Positions 29,357-39,359 of a stretch of DNA of 64,000 nt are shown piece after piece. The position numbers and the translations under genes are program-made. The DNA comes from a virus. The stretch is from positions 66,095-130,094 of IMG/VR virus record IMGVR_UViG_3300017917_003143; one strand, written 5' to 3'. Position 1 is the stretch's first letter, and each line of letters begins with the position of its first letter. A model generated the notes under the pieces. That model searched no databases. It was given only the letters and a program-made list of their open reading frames with translations, and was not told the origin of the DNA.

Positions 29357-32300
29357 ATGACCCAACAAATCATCAACATTGGTGCGACTCCGGATGATGG
29401 AGATGGCGATAATCTACGCACCGCATTTAACAAAGTAAACGAAAATTTTTCCAATGTTTGGGCACAAGGACCCGTTGATTCCAACATCCGTATACAAGGT
29501 AATATTATTTCTACCTTGCAGGTCAACCAAGATCTTGCACTCAGCCCCAATGGTGTGGGCAATGTACGCTTAAACAACAACACTATTCCTGGCGCAAATA
29601 ACACATGGTTTTTAGGATCAACTACTAATCGCTGGCGCGGTCTTTTCGTAGGCAATGTCACAGCCGGTAATGTGACCATAAATGATGGACTGACAGTACC
29701 CGGTGATGCCTACATTGGTGGCAATCTTACTGTGGTGGGCAACACCATACAGATTGGTAATATCACCACAGACACCAAAACTATACAGTTGGCCAACACA
29801 GCACTGACAGACGGTGCTGCCAACGGTGCCGGCATCACAGTAGGTGCTAACGATGACATAGCCACGTTCCTTTACGAGTCTGGTAACAATGTTTGGACCA
29901 CAAACATTGGCCTACAAGTGGGCGGACCAATCACAGGTACCTCCATTGCAGTCAGCGATGCCACAATCTACGGTAATGTAGACGCTGTCAATGGCAACTT
30001 TACAGGCAATGTCACTGCCAACTATTTCATTGGTGATGGTAGCCAACTTACAGGTATTGAAACTGGTGTAACTATATCTAACACAGCACCTGCATTGGGC
30101 AATGGTGGTGTTTGGTGGAACTCAGTGGACGGTCGTGCCTATGTAAAATACAATAGCCAGTTCATTGATCTTAGCCCCAGTTTGATACCAGATCCCACAA
30201 CTTATGTAGGCAACGTGGTATTTGACGACTTGACCATAGAGAACGTGGGCAACATCTTGCCTGCTACGACCAATGCTTATAGTTTGGGCAGTGCCGGTTT
30301 CCAGTGGAAAGACCTCTGGGTATCAAACTCCACCATCTACATGAATTCTGTACCTATTGGGTTGACATCGGCTAATGTTCTCACTGTTAATGGCGAACCC
30401 ATACTGTCTAACAACAGCACCACTTCGATCACTACCACAGGCAACATCACAGCTGATTACTTGTTTGGCAACGGTAGCCAACTCACTGGACTCAATACCA
30501 ACCGAATACTCAATGGCACTAGCAATGTAGAGATAGCCACCGCCGATGGCAATGTCACGGTCACAGCCAACGGTTCTTCGACTTGGACTTTTGATACCAC
30601 AGGTAACCTGATCACCCCAGCCAATCTGGTGATTGGTCCTTCTCCTGCTGGCGGTTCGAGCATTCTTCAATATGATTCTGCTCTCCAAGTGGTTGGCGAA
30701 GGTGCTAATGCCATAATGGTCATGGGTTGGGCCGCAAATACCAATGCTCCAGACAGTATAGCGGTAGTTGGATTCAATACTCCATATACCAACGGTGCCA
30801 GCAATGTGCTGATCGCAGTGGGCAACAATGCAACCACTGTCAACTACTGGAACTTTGATGACACTGGCAACTTGTCATTGCCTGCCAATGGCATCATCAG
30901 TGATACAGCCAACGGCATTGGATTAACTGTTGAAAATCCACCAACCACGATAGATATCATTGGTGCAGATTTTGTTGCAGTGAATTTAACTTACACCAGA
31001 GACTTAGGCGAAGCGACTCCAACCTGGATTCCGGCCGGTTATACTCCGGGTGTTGATCCTTACATAGAGTTCAGTGGCGGCGAATATGGAATCTTTGTTC
31101 CAGGATTCGGCCAAGCACTCTATGTCAACACTGGAACTATCACGGCTCCGTTGGCACAGTGGAATATCAACCCTCCACTGGGCAGTGTTCCGCCCACAGG
31201 TGTGTATACCTACAGCAATCCTGAGTGGACCTTTGATGCCACCGGTAATCTAACCATACCTGGAACTCTGATTGTTACCACGGGCATTGTTGGATCTGGG
31301 GCTAGCCCAGCACCCAGCATCAACGGTTTCCTAGATGCGTCATTCATTGGTAATGTTACCGCTGACTATTTCATTGGTGATGGATCACAACTCACGGGCC
31401 TGCCTGCAGGATACACCGACTCAGATGTTGCCAACTTGCTGGCTAACTTTGGCAGCAACTCTATCTCAACTACAGGCAACATTGACTCGGGTAATATCAG
31501 CACCACATATATCTATGGCGATACCACTGAAGCCAATGTGTTCCAAGGTGGATCAGCCAACATCGCAGGCAACATCATAGCCGGTAACTTCGTAGGGTCT
31601 GGAGCCAACGTAGACATCGTTGCTGGTAGCTATGACTGGACTTTCGTCAATGATGGCAACTTGGTACTGCCCGGCAACACTTTTGCTGTAAAATACGCCA
31701 ATGGTGTAGCAGTGAGCTTGGGCGGCAACTACAGTGATTCAAATGTAGTGTCATTGTTGGGTGCTTTTGGTTCTAATACCATAACAACCACGGGTAATAT
31801 TAGTGCAGGTTACTTTGTAGGTAACGGCAGTTTGCTCACCGGCGTGGCTAACTCAGCATTTACTACAGTATCAGCCAATGGTACATCATTGGTAGCAGAC
31901 AGTGCCTCGGACACAGTGACATTCACTCCGGGCAACAACTTGGTCATAACAGGCACAGCTGGCACAGACACAGTGACTTTTGCTGTAAACGATGCTCCGA
32001 CATTTACCGGCAACGTCACAGCGCAGAACTTTATTGGTAATATCACTATCACAGGCAATGTCACAGGCACCAGTGCCAACGTTGATATTGTAGCTGGCTC
32101 TTATCAGTGGACATTTAATAATGCAGGTAATCTTGTGTTGCCAGGCAACACATTCACAGTAAACTATGCCAATGGTACAGCAGTATCGTTGGGTGGAGGT
32201 GGTGGCGGCACACCTGGTGGGTCTGATACACAAGTACAGTTCAATGACGGTGGCTCGTTTGGAGGAGATTCTGGATTTACATATAACAAGACTACCGATG

Positions 32301-33802
32301 CCTTGTCAGTGACTGGTAACATCACTGGTGCCAACTTGACCACTGCTGGTAATGTTGCATTTACAGCTAACAGTGGTGCTATAGCATTTAACACTGGTGC
32401 TTATATCAGTGGCAATGGTGCCCCAATCTCTAGAGAAGGCAGTATTGTTCTATCACCTTACACAGGTGCAGGATCTACATTCCCAGGCGTTGTGATTGGC
32501 GGTGCTGGTAGATTGATTGCTCCAAACGGTGGCGTATTCCAGATATTCAATGCGGCAGATGTTACTTTCCAAGTAGCAACTAAAATAACAGCGGGAACGG
32601 CCGCAACATCAACTACATCAGGTGCATTACAAGTCACAGGCGGCGCTGGTATAACTGGTAATATCTATGCAGGCGGTAACATCAGCGCAGTCGGCAATAC
32701 CACAACAGGTATTGGTGCTGTGGTAGCTGGTCCTACAAATACCTTGCTGGCCAATACTGTGGCAGGATTCACAGGCAACGTCAACAACTATACACAAGTC
32801 ACGTTCCAGAATAAGAACACAGGTGCAGACGCCACTGCTGACTTTATCCTTACAGCAGACAACGGCAACGACTCAACCAACTACGGTGACTTTGGGATCA
32901 TCAACTCGGGTTATGATCCCAACACACCTACCAACAGCTTGGGTAACATCGTCTACGCCGCAGATACTTACGTCTACGCACAGGGCAATATCTCTAACAC
33001 CAGCCAGGCAGGTGGTAACCTTGTGATAGGTGTGACAACACCAACTAAGGCAGTGAAGATCTTTGCGGGCGGTGTTGATAATAACTATCTTGTGGCCAAC
33101 ATCAGCAACACTGGTGTTGCTGTCACAGGTGCTGTCAGTGCCACAGGCAACGTCACAGGCAACTATTTCTTAGGCAATATCAGCCAAGCCACAGGCGGTT
33201 ATGGCAATGCCAACGTAGTAGCCAACCTGGCTGCCTTGGGCACTAACCCAATCGTTAGCAACGCTAACATCAGTGGTGCTACCTTGTACTCAACCAATGC
33301 TTCAGGCGACGAAGGTGGTGAAATACAACTGACCAAACCGCCCAATGGTACACTTTCGGGCGGTATAACCATTGATGCTTATCAGAATCGATTCAGAGTA
33401 TTCGAGCAGGGCGGAACTGCTAGAGGTATGTATATTGATCTTGCTAATAGCCCTGCTGGTGTAGGAGCAGCCATTGGTTACAGAGACATTCCACAGGTAA
33501 GTTTGGCAGCCAATACCACGATCACTACATCAGATGCTGGCAAACACTACTATTCAACATCAGCATCCGCACTCACACTGACCATAGCCAACAACGCCAG
33601 CCAAGGATTCCAGATTGGTGCTACTCTTAACATCATCAACCAGGGCGCAGGCAACGTGTCAGTGTTGCGTGGCGTGGGCGTTACCATGTATCTTGCAGGT
33701 AACTCAACATCATCAGATCGTACGCTGACATCATATGGTGTAGCATCCATCACAAAGGTCTCAACAGATACTTGGTTCATCAGCGGTGTGGGGTTGATCT
33801 AA
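29357..33802 (+). CDS. large tail-fibre/receptor-binding structural protein
   Basis: A 1481-aa protein. The N-terminus MTQQIINIGATPDDGDGDNLRTAFNK is an attachment-type segment shared with 39360. The body is made of beta-rich repeats: NVTADYFIGDGSQLTGL-like units (about four), and WTFDxxGNLxxP units; a block of about 43 residues (ANVDIVAGSY...AVSLGG) occurs twice. The C-terminus is of the type that folds by trimerisation, with no recognised chaperone or protease motif. It likely forms a long fibre or spike. Translation is set by the hairpin just upstream. Length suits a myovirus long tail fibre or an adhesin. Confidence 0.85.
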   Translation: MTQQIINIGATPDDGDGDNLRTAFNKVNENFSNVWAQGPVDSNIRIQGNIISTLQVNQDLALSPNGVGNVRLNNNTIPGANNTWFLGSTTNRWRGLFVGNVTAGNVTINDGLTVPGDAYIGGNLTVVGNTIQIGNITTDTKTIQLANTALTDGAANGAGITVGANDDIATFLYESGNNVWTTNIGLQVGGPITGTSIAVSDATIYGNVDAVNGNFTGNVTANYFIGDGSQLTGIETGVTISNTAPALGNGGVWWNSVDGRAYVKYNSQFIDLSPSLIPDPTTYVGNVVFDDLTIENVGNILPATTNAYSLGSAGFQWKDLWVSNSTIYMNSVPIGLTSANVLTVNGEPILSNNSTTSITTTGNITADYLFGNGSQLTGLNTNRILNGTSNVEIATADGNVTVTANGSSTWTFDTTGNLITPANLVIGPSPAGGSSILQYDSALQVVGEGANAIMVMGWAANTNAPDSIAVVGFNTPYTNGASNVLIAVGNNATTVNYWNFDDTGNLSLPANGIISDTANGIGLTVENPPTTIDIIGADFVAVNLTYTRDLGEATPTWIPAGYTPGVDPYIEFSGGEYGIFVPGFGQALYVNTGTITAPLAQWNINPPLGSVPPTGVYTYSNPEWTFDATGNLTIPGTLIVTTGIVGSGASPAPSINGFLDASFIGNVTADYFIGDGSQLTGLPAGYTDSDVANLLANFGSNSISTTGNIDSGNISTTYIYGDTTEANVFQGGSANIAGNIIAGNFVGSGANVDIVAGSYDWTFVNDGNLVLPGNTFAVKYANGVAVSLGGNYSDSNVVSLLGAFGSNTITTTGNISAGYFVGNGSLLTGVANSAFTTVSANGTSLVADSASDTVTFTPGNNLVITGTAGTDTVTFAVNDAPTFTGNVTAQNFIGNITITGNVTGTSANVDIVAGSYQWTFNNAGNLVLPGNTFTVNYANGTAVSLGGGGGGTPGGSDTQVQFNDGGSFGGDSGFTYNKTTDALSVTGNITGANLTTAGNVAFTANSGAIAFNTGAYISGNGAPISREGSIVLSPYTGAGSTFPGVVIGGAGRLIAPNGGVFQIFNAADVTFQVATKITAGTAATSTTSGALQVTGGAGITGNIYAGGNISAVGNTTTGIGAVVAGPTNTLLANTVAGFTGNVNNYTQVTFQNKNTGADATADFILTADNGNDSTNYGDFGIINSGYDPNTPTNSLGNIVYAADTYVYAQGNISNTSQAGGNLVIGVTTPTKAVKIFAGGVDNNYLVANISNTGVAVTGAVSATGNVTGNYFLGNISQATGGYGNANVVANLAALGTNPIVSNANISGATLYSTNASGDEGGEIQLTKPPNGTLSGGITIDAYQNRFRVFEQGGTARGMYIDLANSPAGVGAAIGYRDIPQVSLAANTTITTSDAGKHYYSTSASALTLTIANNASQGFQIGATLNIINQGAGNVSVLRGVGVTMYLAGNSTSSDRTLTSYGVASITKVSTDTWFISGVGLI

Positions 33803-33803
33803 C

Positions 33804-34595
33804 ATGAGTGGTATCTTGATGCCTTACATGTCTGTGTCGGGACAGCAGAGTGTTGTCCTACCCAGCCAGATTCCATCTTTGAACCTATGGTATGACGCCA
33901 GTGAAAGCAACGCGGCTTTTATACAGACCACTGGTGGCGGAGCACCAGCCAACGGCAATCCTGTAAACTCTTGGATTGACAAGCAGGGTGCAGGCCGCAA
34001 CGCCAACCAAACTTCGGGCACACGGCAGCCTTCGTGGCAAGCCAACCAAAAGAACGGCCTGGGCACTATCTTGTTTGATGGTACCAGTGATGTTCTCACG
34101 CTGAACCCCGTTGGTTCGTGGGCGTTGAGTCTGCCAGGACAGACCACATACATCGTGCTCAAGGCCAATGCTCTCACAGGTATACCTCGGGCCACAATGA
34201 CCAACACCAATGGTTATCAGTTCTTCTGGGATTCTACTTGGGGTATTGAAACAGCAGGTGGCCGTGCCAAAAGCACCTTTGCTGGTGATACTACAAACTA
34301 CTATTACATGGCTCAGATCTTGGACGGCACACAGACCAACGGTGATATCACCGCACAAAACAACGCTCGTCTCAAGATGCGCATCAATGGTGTGCAACAA
34401 AGTTTAACATTTAGTTCTAACGTTGGCACAGCTACTTCGGGATCGGCCACAGGCTTGTTTGTAGGCGCAGATTCACAACCTGTTACAAATCCCTTCTCAG
34501 GGTATATTGGTGAGTTATTGATCTGGACCAGGACCTTGAGTCTTTCAGAAATCTTGGCTGTAGAGACGTACCTGTCAGACAAGTGGGGTATATGA
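33804..34595 (+). CDS. lectin-fold (LamG/ConA-like) tail protein 1
   Basis: A 263-aa protein one base after the giant fibre gene. Blocks LNLWYDASESNAAFIQ, GTILFDGTSDVLTLN, RLKMRINGVQ and GYIGELLIWTRTLSLSEI have the concanavalin-A-like jelly-roll pattern of laminin-G domains, often ligand-binding tips in phage tails. It is the first of three similar genes in tandem, linked to the next by ATGA. Confidence 0.8.
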   Translation: MSGILMPYMSVSGQQSVVLPSQIPSLNLWYDASESNAAFIQTTGGGAPANGNPVNSWIDKQGAGRNANQTSGTRQPSWQANQKNGLGTILFDGTSDVLTLNPVGSWALSLPGQTTYIVLKANALTGIPRATMTNTNGYQFFWDSTWGIETAGGRAKSTFAGDTTNYYYMAQILDGTQTNGDITAQNNARLKMRINGVQQSLTFSSNVGTATSGSATGLFVGADSQPVTNPFSGYIGELLIWTRTLSLSEILAVETYLSDKWGI

Positions 34596-35317
34596 TGAAG
34601 ATCCAAGGTGTAACACTCAAAGGTGTAAAAGTAGTCGATGCTCAAGTTGTAACATCTGGCCTGTCTTACTATATTGACGCTGGAAAAACCACCAGCTATT
34701 CAGGATCTGGCACGACAGTCAACAACATAGCAGGTACAGCACCTGGCGCCAGTTCCTTGATCAACAGTCCTACATTTACCAACGCTGGTAGCAGTAGTTA
34801 TTTCACTTTCAATGGCAGTAACCAATACGTGTACACTCCAGACTTAATCAGTCAAAGTTTGACTGGCAATGTCACCCTGGAATGTTGGGTCAATACTGCC
34901 AGCGACAATGGTGTAGTGGTTGTTGAGCAAGGATCTGCTTCACCCAACACATTCTGGTACGACTCTAATATTGAAATAGTCTCAGGAAATCTTGAAGTAG
35001 CAATATGGCCATATTCACTTGGTTCTGGATTAGTAGTAGGCCCTGTCACTCGCAACACCTGGCAACAATATACCTTGGTCTATTCTGCTGGAACTGCCAG
35101 AGGATACATCAACGGTGCCACAACAAACTCATATTCAGTCACAAGAAGCTTTGGAGCCAGCGCACTCTATTATGGAATAATGTTGGGAACTCCCACTAGC
35201 CTAGGAGACGGCAGTTATTTGGCTGGTCGCTGGAGCATATTCCGTGTTTATAATCGTGCGCTATCAGCCGCAGAAGTGCTACAGAACTATCGGTCCGACA
35301 GTGGGAGATATCAATGA
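34592..35317 (+). CDS. lectin-fold (LamG-like) tail protein 2
   Basis: A 241-aa LamG-type protein: LSYYIDAGKTTSYSGSGTT, YFTFNGSNQYVYTPD, RGYINGATTNSYSVT and FRVYNRALSAAEVLQNYR are typical jelly-roll blocks. The start is the ATG of ATGATGAAG. Paralogous to the genes on either side; the C-terminal LQNY-x4-GRY motif is shared with the next gene. Probably binds a surface glycan. Confidence 0.82.
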   Translation: MMKIQGVTLKGVKVVDAQVVTSGLSYYIDAGKTTSYSGSGTTVNNIAGTAPGASSLINSPTFTNAGSSSYFTFNGSNQYVYTPDLISQSLTGNVTLECWVNTASDNGVVVVEQGSASPNTFWYDSNIEIVSGNLEVAIWPYSLGSGLVVGPVTRNTWQQYTLVYSAGTARGYINGATTNSYSVTRSFGASALYYGIMLGTPTSLGDGSYLAGRWSIFRVYNRALSAAEVLQNYRSDSGRYQ

Positions 35318-36015
35318 TCATCTCGGGAACAAGATTAACGGGTGGAACTTATAAGACACTGGGCTTGGTCACCAACAGTCTCACAATGTGGCTGGACGCC
35401 AACAATCCTGCCAGCTACTCTGGATCAGGCACAACCTGGGCAGACTTGTCAGGCAACGGTGCTGATCAGACCCTGTATGGTTCGCCAACCTACATATCAG
35501 GCGCACCCAGCTTTTTCACCTTCAACGGATTATCCCAATACTCAGTGGGCTCCACACCTTTTGTGTTGCCACCCAACCAGTATACCAAGATGGTGTGGTT
35601 CCAGATCAATGCGCCGGGAGACAACAACCTTGTGAGTAGCGACACAGGCGGGCACTACATGTATTTTGCCAGCACACCCACACTCTGGGCTGGCAATGCC
35701 AACGTTCCGCCTTATTCTGGCGGAGGTGCATTTGGATCATCTACCAGCTTCGACACAGGTACTTGGTATTGTGCCACAGTGGTGTTCACAGACCCGCAGA
35801 TATATCTTTATGTCAATGGTGTGCAGGACGCATTTGATCCTACGTATTCTGTCTCAGGTCACTCAGGAGATGGCTCTGTAAACTTGGCTTGTTTTGGCCC
35901 GGGCGGGAACTTGCTCAACGGCAACATAGCTGAAGTCTATTGCTATGGCCGGGCGCTCACTGCCACAGAAGTGCTACAGAACTACAACGCCACTCGGGGC
36001 AGATACGGGTTATAA
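35314..36015 (+). CDS. lectin-fold (LamG-like) tail protein 3
   Basis: A 233-aa paralogue: SLTMWLDANNPASYSGSGTT, FFTFNGLSQYSV, YLYVNGVQDAFDP and AEVYCYGRALTATEVLQNYN. ATGA overlap with gene 2. Three consecutive diverged copies suggest recent duplication and selection for variety at the tail tip. Confidence 0.82.
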   Translation: MIISGTRLTGGTYKTLGLVTNSLTMWLDANNPASYSGSGTTWADLSGNGADQTLYGSPTYISGAPSFFTFNGLSQYSVGSTPFVLPPNQYTKMVWFQINAPGDNNLVSSDTGGHYMYFASTPTLWAGNANVPPYSGGGAFGSSTSFDTGTWYCATVVFTDPQIYLYVNGVQDAFDPTYSVSGHSGDGSVNLACFGPGGNLLNGNIAEVYCYGRALTATEVLQNYNATRGRYGL

Positions 36016-36018
36016 CGG

Positions 36019-36024
36019 TAAATA
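36019..36024 (+). promoter_or_regulatory. late-type promoter TAAATA
   Basis: TAAATA 20 bases before the ATG at 36044; the AGGGA ribosome-binding site lies between. Confidence 0.5.
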
Positions 36025-36043
36025 TGAAATAGGGACTAGAAAA

Positions 36044-36250
36044 ATGAGAATACTAGAAATGCCAGCAAACCCCACTGTAGGGCAGGTTTACATACCCACA
36101 AACGATGTGATCTACACCTGGACCGGTGATCGCTGGAGTTCAAAAATAGCCATAGAAAACGGCACAGCACAGTATGTTGCCGACAATCAGTTCGCGGATT
36201 TTGAGTATGATCCCGACTTTGACAACATATTAAACGGAGGCACAGCCTAA
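36044..36250 (+). CDS. 68-aa fibre-associated adaptor
   Basis: MRILEMPANPTVGQVYIPTNDVIYTWTGDRWSS is the PTxGQxYxxPTNDVxxWTGxxW module that starts or ends many phage tail-fibre proteins. Here it is a separate gene with an acidic tail (FADFEYDPDFDN). It ends one base before the next fibre gene. Start chosen by AGGGA. Confidence 0.7.
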   Translation: MRILEMPANPTVGQVYIPTNDVIYTWTGDRWSSKIAIENGTAQYVADNQFADFEYDPDFDNILNGGTA

Positions 36251-39200
36251 ATGTCAACACTAATCAAACTAAGAAGAGATACATCAACTAATTGGACTGC
36301 CGCTAATCCAGTGTTAGCCTTGGGCGAAGCCGGCATTGTAACCGACACACTGACCTGGAAAGTAGGCGACGGTGTCACTGCCTGGAACGACCTGCCATAC
36401 ATGACCGGCGGCGAAGGTGGAGGAAACGTATTTTCAGCAATAACAATGACTGCCACACCCAGTGGTGCTTCCGACCAGATCAACTACGGTCTAGGGAACT
36501 TGGTTGCTTATCTTGACGGTGGTTGGACTATTGGCGAATATGATGCAAGCACTGATACATACGGTGCTACAGGTATTCGCATCAATCCCGGCATCGAAGG
36601 TTCAGCTGACATTGTTTTGCCAGCAGATCCAGCCAATGTTCCAGTTCAGATCAACAACTATAGTGGCAATGTTCGAATTCAAACTGGTGAAGGTTTTAAC
36701 TGGACTTTTGACAGCGATGGGCAAATCAACATTCCACCTGAATCTAACTCATTTAATGAAGGTCGTATTCAAAGTGCTAACGGTTATCCAACATTGTTAG
36801 CATATGGTTCAAGTGGTGAACACGGTGGTCCTGAATTAGATTGGATGGACAGTGATGATCCTGCTAATGCATTTGGCAATAGCAGTGTTCTACGCAACAC
36901 AATGTATATCAACGACAACGGTCTTTATGTTGGTATCAACGAAAACGGGGTGGCCAACGTGGCCGTGGCAAGTTGGAGACTTGCACCCGATGGTAACTTG
37001 GTATTACCCGGTGGCGGTGTGATACAAAACCCAGAAAACAGTTCATTGGATCCTGTGTTGGCCAACGTCAGTACCATGGTGCTTACACCCGACGAGAACT
37101 ACAGCTCACAGGCCTTGGTGCTAGATCCAACTTCGCCAGGGCATATTCATTTACGTGCTCCAGCCAGCGGCAACATTGACCTACCACTTGCAAATATATT
37201 CTTAGGTGGCGAACAATCAAGTTTTGAAGTGGGCGCCAGCTACGGTGATGTGCCCAATGTGTTTGTCCACAGCGGTGGCAACACCTGGACATTTGGCACC
37301 AATGGTAGCTTGACAGTGCCTGGTACTATCGATGCTAAAACAGTTGGATTCCCATTTACCAGCGCAATCACCAACATCACAACAGGCAATCCAACAGTAA
37401 TAGTTGATATCGCTGACAATCTCTTTGGTGCTCCAGTAACCGGACAAGTAACAATCGTTGGTGTCGTGGGCACCACTGAAGCCAATGATTTTTGGTACTA
37501 TCAAGCCGTTGAATCAAATCAATTCCAATTGTTTGTGGATGCTGCCTGCACTGTAGCAGTTGATGGAACCTCATGGACTCCTTATGTCAGCGGCGGTAAT
37601 GCGTATGCTCCTGCATATGATACCCTGGCCTTAAACACTGGTGGTCTTCAAGTCATCGCTGGTCCAAGCTCTTGGTACTTTGGTGTTGATGGCAACATTT
37701 CATTGCCAAGCAACAGCGCCAGCATTAACTACGCCAATGGCGCTCCTTACGGTGGTGGAGGTGGTGGTAACACTGGACAATGGGCTTTCAATAACGACAC
37801 GGCCTATAACTCTACCAACAATGGATTGTATATTCAAGCAAGTCAGGGCACCGACGATGGCGGCGCTTATTTCCCTTATGAGAATGAAGGCTCGACCACA
37901 AGACTGTATAACCTCAGTGGTGCTGGCATTGAACTCAGTGCTGGTGCCAATACCTGGATTTTAAATCCAGATGCCAGCGTCCAGTTTCCACAGATCAACG
38001 TAGCACGTGGCGATACTTCCAGCGGCAGCGTATACGGCTATACCTTGGTTATTGGCGATGGCGAAAACGAAGCTGTTATAACCACACCCAATGGTGATCC
38101 TACAGGATTCAACAGCAGCCAACGCTTGGTGATCAATCCAGGTAAAGGTGCTGACGGTACCTCAGGAGAAGGCGGCGACATTTATCTATGGGCCGGTCGT
38201 GGCGGTGACACTGGCGGCTCCGGCGGCGACATCAAGATACGTGGTGGTCAAGGCATGGGCGAAGGCGGTGCTGGTGGTTACATCCGTATGGAAGCCGGCG
38301 ATGGAGATAATGCTGGCGGCGGTTACCCTGGATACATTGAAATCACTGGCGGTCAAGGTGGTAATAGTCAGCCAGGCGGATATGTACGTATTCAAGGTGG
38401 CACCGGCCAAACTGTTGGTGGCGATGCTAATATTACTGGTGGATATGGCAGCAACGGCTCTGGCGGTAACGTTAATATTCTTGGAGGTAGTTCAGGGCTT
38501 GGAGCAGGATCTTACGGCAACGTAAATATCTATACTGGCAACACTGGCAATACTTGGACTTTTGATCAAGCTGGTAACTTGACCGTGCCTGCAAACAGTT
38601 TTATTCAAACAGCACCTGGCAGCGGTGGTGATATTCACATACATCCCGATGATGGTGGGCGATTTGTTGTACGAGGGGCAACCGATACTTTGGTACTCAT
38701 CACCAGCGATCTCCCTGATGTAGAAAATAGGATAGAGCTTGATACCTACGGCGCGAATCTTGGATCAGTTGGCGGAGGAGTTTTTGTTGGCCAGTACCTC
38801 AGGACAAATGGTGCGACCCAACTTGATGACCGCCTGGCAAGTTTTGCAGGCAAAGGTACCGAAAACGGGTCCACAGTATCAGGTAATGTGGCCGCAAAAA
38901 TCACTATTGATGCCGCCAACAACTGGGGCATAGGAAATACTCCTACTCATATCAGTTTCTGGACTACTCCAAATGGGACCGATGTGCCTGTGGAACAAGT
39001 AAGAATTGGGCCTGTTGGCAACCTCATGGTCTACAATGGCAACATCGTGGCTTCCGCCGGCAGAGTTATTTCTCCACTGGCAACAACGGTCAGCAGATTG
39101 GTTTCTGCTTTGCCAGCGGCAGCCAACACAGATCCTGGCACCAGAGCTTTTGTATCTGATGCTGACACTAGAACCTTTGGTAATCTAGTGGTAGGCGGTG

Positions 39201-39253
39201 CTGGCAATGCTATGCCTGTATGGTCAGACGGTGTAAACTGGTACATAGGCTAA
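36251..39253 (+). CDS. large tail-fibre protein with glycine-rich domain
   Basis: A 1000-aa protein. The N-terminus STLIKLRRDTSTNWTAANPVLALGE...TWKVGDGVTAWNDLPY is the major-tropism-determinant-type N-terminal domain that attaches fibres. It carries WTFDxxGNLxVP repeats as in 29357. Residues about 635-760 are strongly glycine-rich with GGxG and GGNV steps, probably a beta-helix or polyglycine-like rod. The C-terminus (PVWSDGVNWYIG) is a compact end module. A terminator follows. Confidence 0.86.
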   Translation: MSTLIKLRRDTSTNWTAANPVLALGEAGIVTDTLTWKVGDGVTAWNDLPYMTGGEGGGNVFSAITMTATPSGASDQINYGLGNLVAYLDGGWTIGEYDASTDTYGATGIRINPGIEGSADIVLPADPANVPVQINNYSGNVRIQTGEGFNWTFDSDGQINIPPESNSFNEGRIQSANGYPTLLAYGSSGEHGGPELDWMDSDDPANAFGNSSVLRNTMYINDNGLYVGINENGVANVAVASWRLAPDGNLVLPGGGVIQNPENSSLDPVLANVSTMVLTPDENYSSQALVLDPTSPGHIHLRAPASGNIDLPLANIFLGGEQSSFEVGASYGDVPNVFVHSGGNTWTFGTNGSLTVPGTIDAKTVGFPFTSAITNITTGNPTVIVDIADNLFGAPVTGQVTIVGVVGTTEANDFWYYQAVESNQFQLFVDAACTVAVDGTSWTPYVSGGNAYAPAYDTLALNTGGLQVIAGPSSWYFGVDGNISLPSNSASINYANGAPYGGGGGGNTGQWAFNNDTAYNSTNNGLYIQASQGTDDGGAYFPYENEGSTTRLYNLSGAGIELSAGANTWILNPDASVQFPQINVARGDTSSGSVYGYTLVIGDGENEAVITTPNGDPTGFNSSQRLVINPGKGADGTSGEGGDIYLWAGRGGDTGGSGGDIKIRGGQGMGEGGAGGYIRMEAGDGDNAGGGYPGYIEITGGQGGNSQPGGYVRIQGGTGQTVGGDANITGGYGSNGSGGNVNILGGSSGLGAGSYGNVNIYTGNTGNTWTFDQAGNLTVPANSFIQTAPGSGGDIHIHPDDGGRFVVRGATDTLVLITSDLPDVENRIELDTYGANLGSVGGGVFVGQYLRTNGATQLDDRLASFAGKGTENGSTVSGNVAAKITIDAANNWGIGNTPTHISFWTTPNGTDVPVEQVRIGPVGNLMVYNGNIVASAGRVISPLATTVSRLVSALPAAANTDPGTRAFVSDADTRTFGNLVVGGAGNAMPVWSDGVNWYIG

Positions 39254-39269
39254 GTATTTTGTCCTAATA

Positions 39270-39296
39270 AAACCCGTACAATGTGCGGGTTTTTTT
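39270..39296 (+). terminator. rho-independent terminator
   Basis: AAACCCG, about nine loop bases, CGGGTTT and a long T-tract: ends the fibre transcript. Confidence 0.88.
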
Positions 39297-39332
39297 ATGA
39301 TCTTGGCCGAATCGTCATCACAGCAAAAGCCA

Positions 39333-39338
39333 TAAATA
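39333..39338 (+). promoter_or_regulatory. late-type promoter TAAATA
   Basis: ATAAATA upstream of the GCGAGG ribosome-binding site and ATG at 39360. Confidence 0.55.
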
Positions 39339-39359
39339 TCATAAAGCGAGGTATAAACA

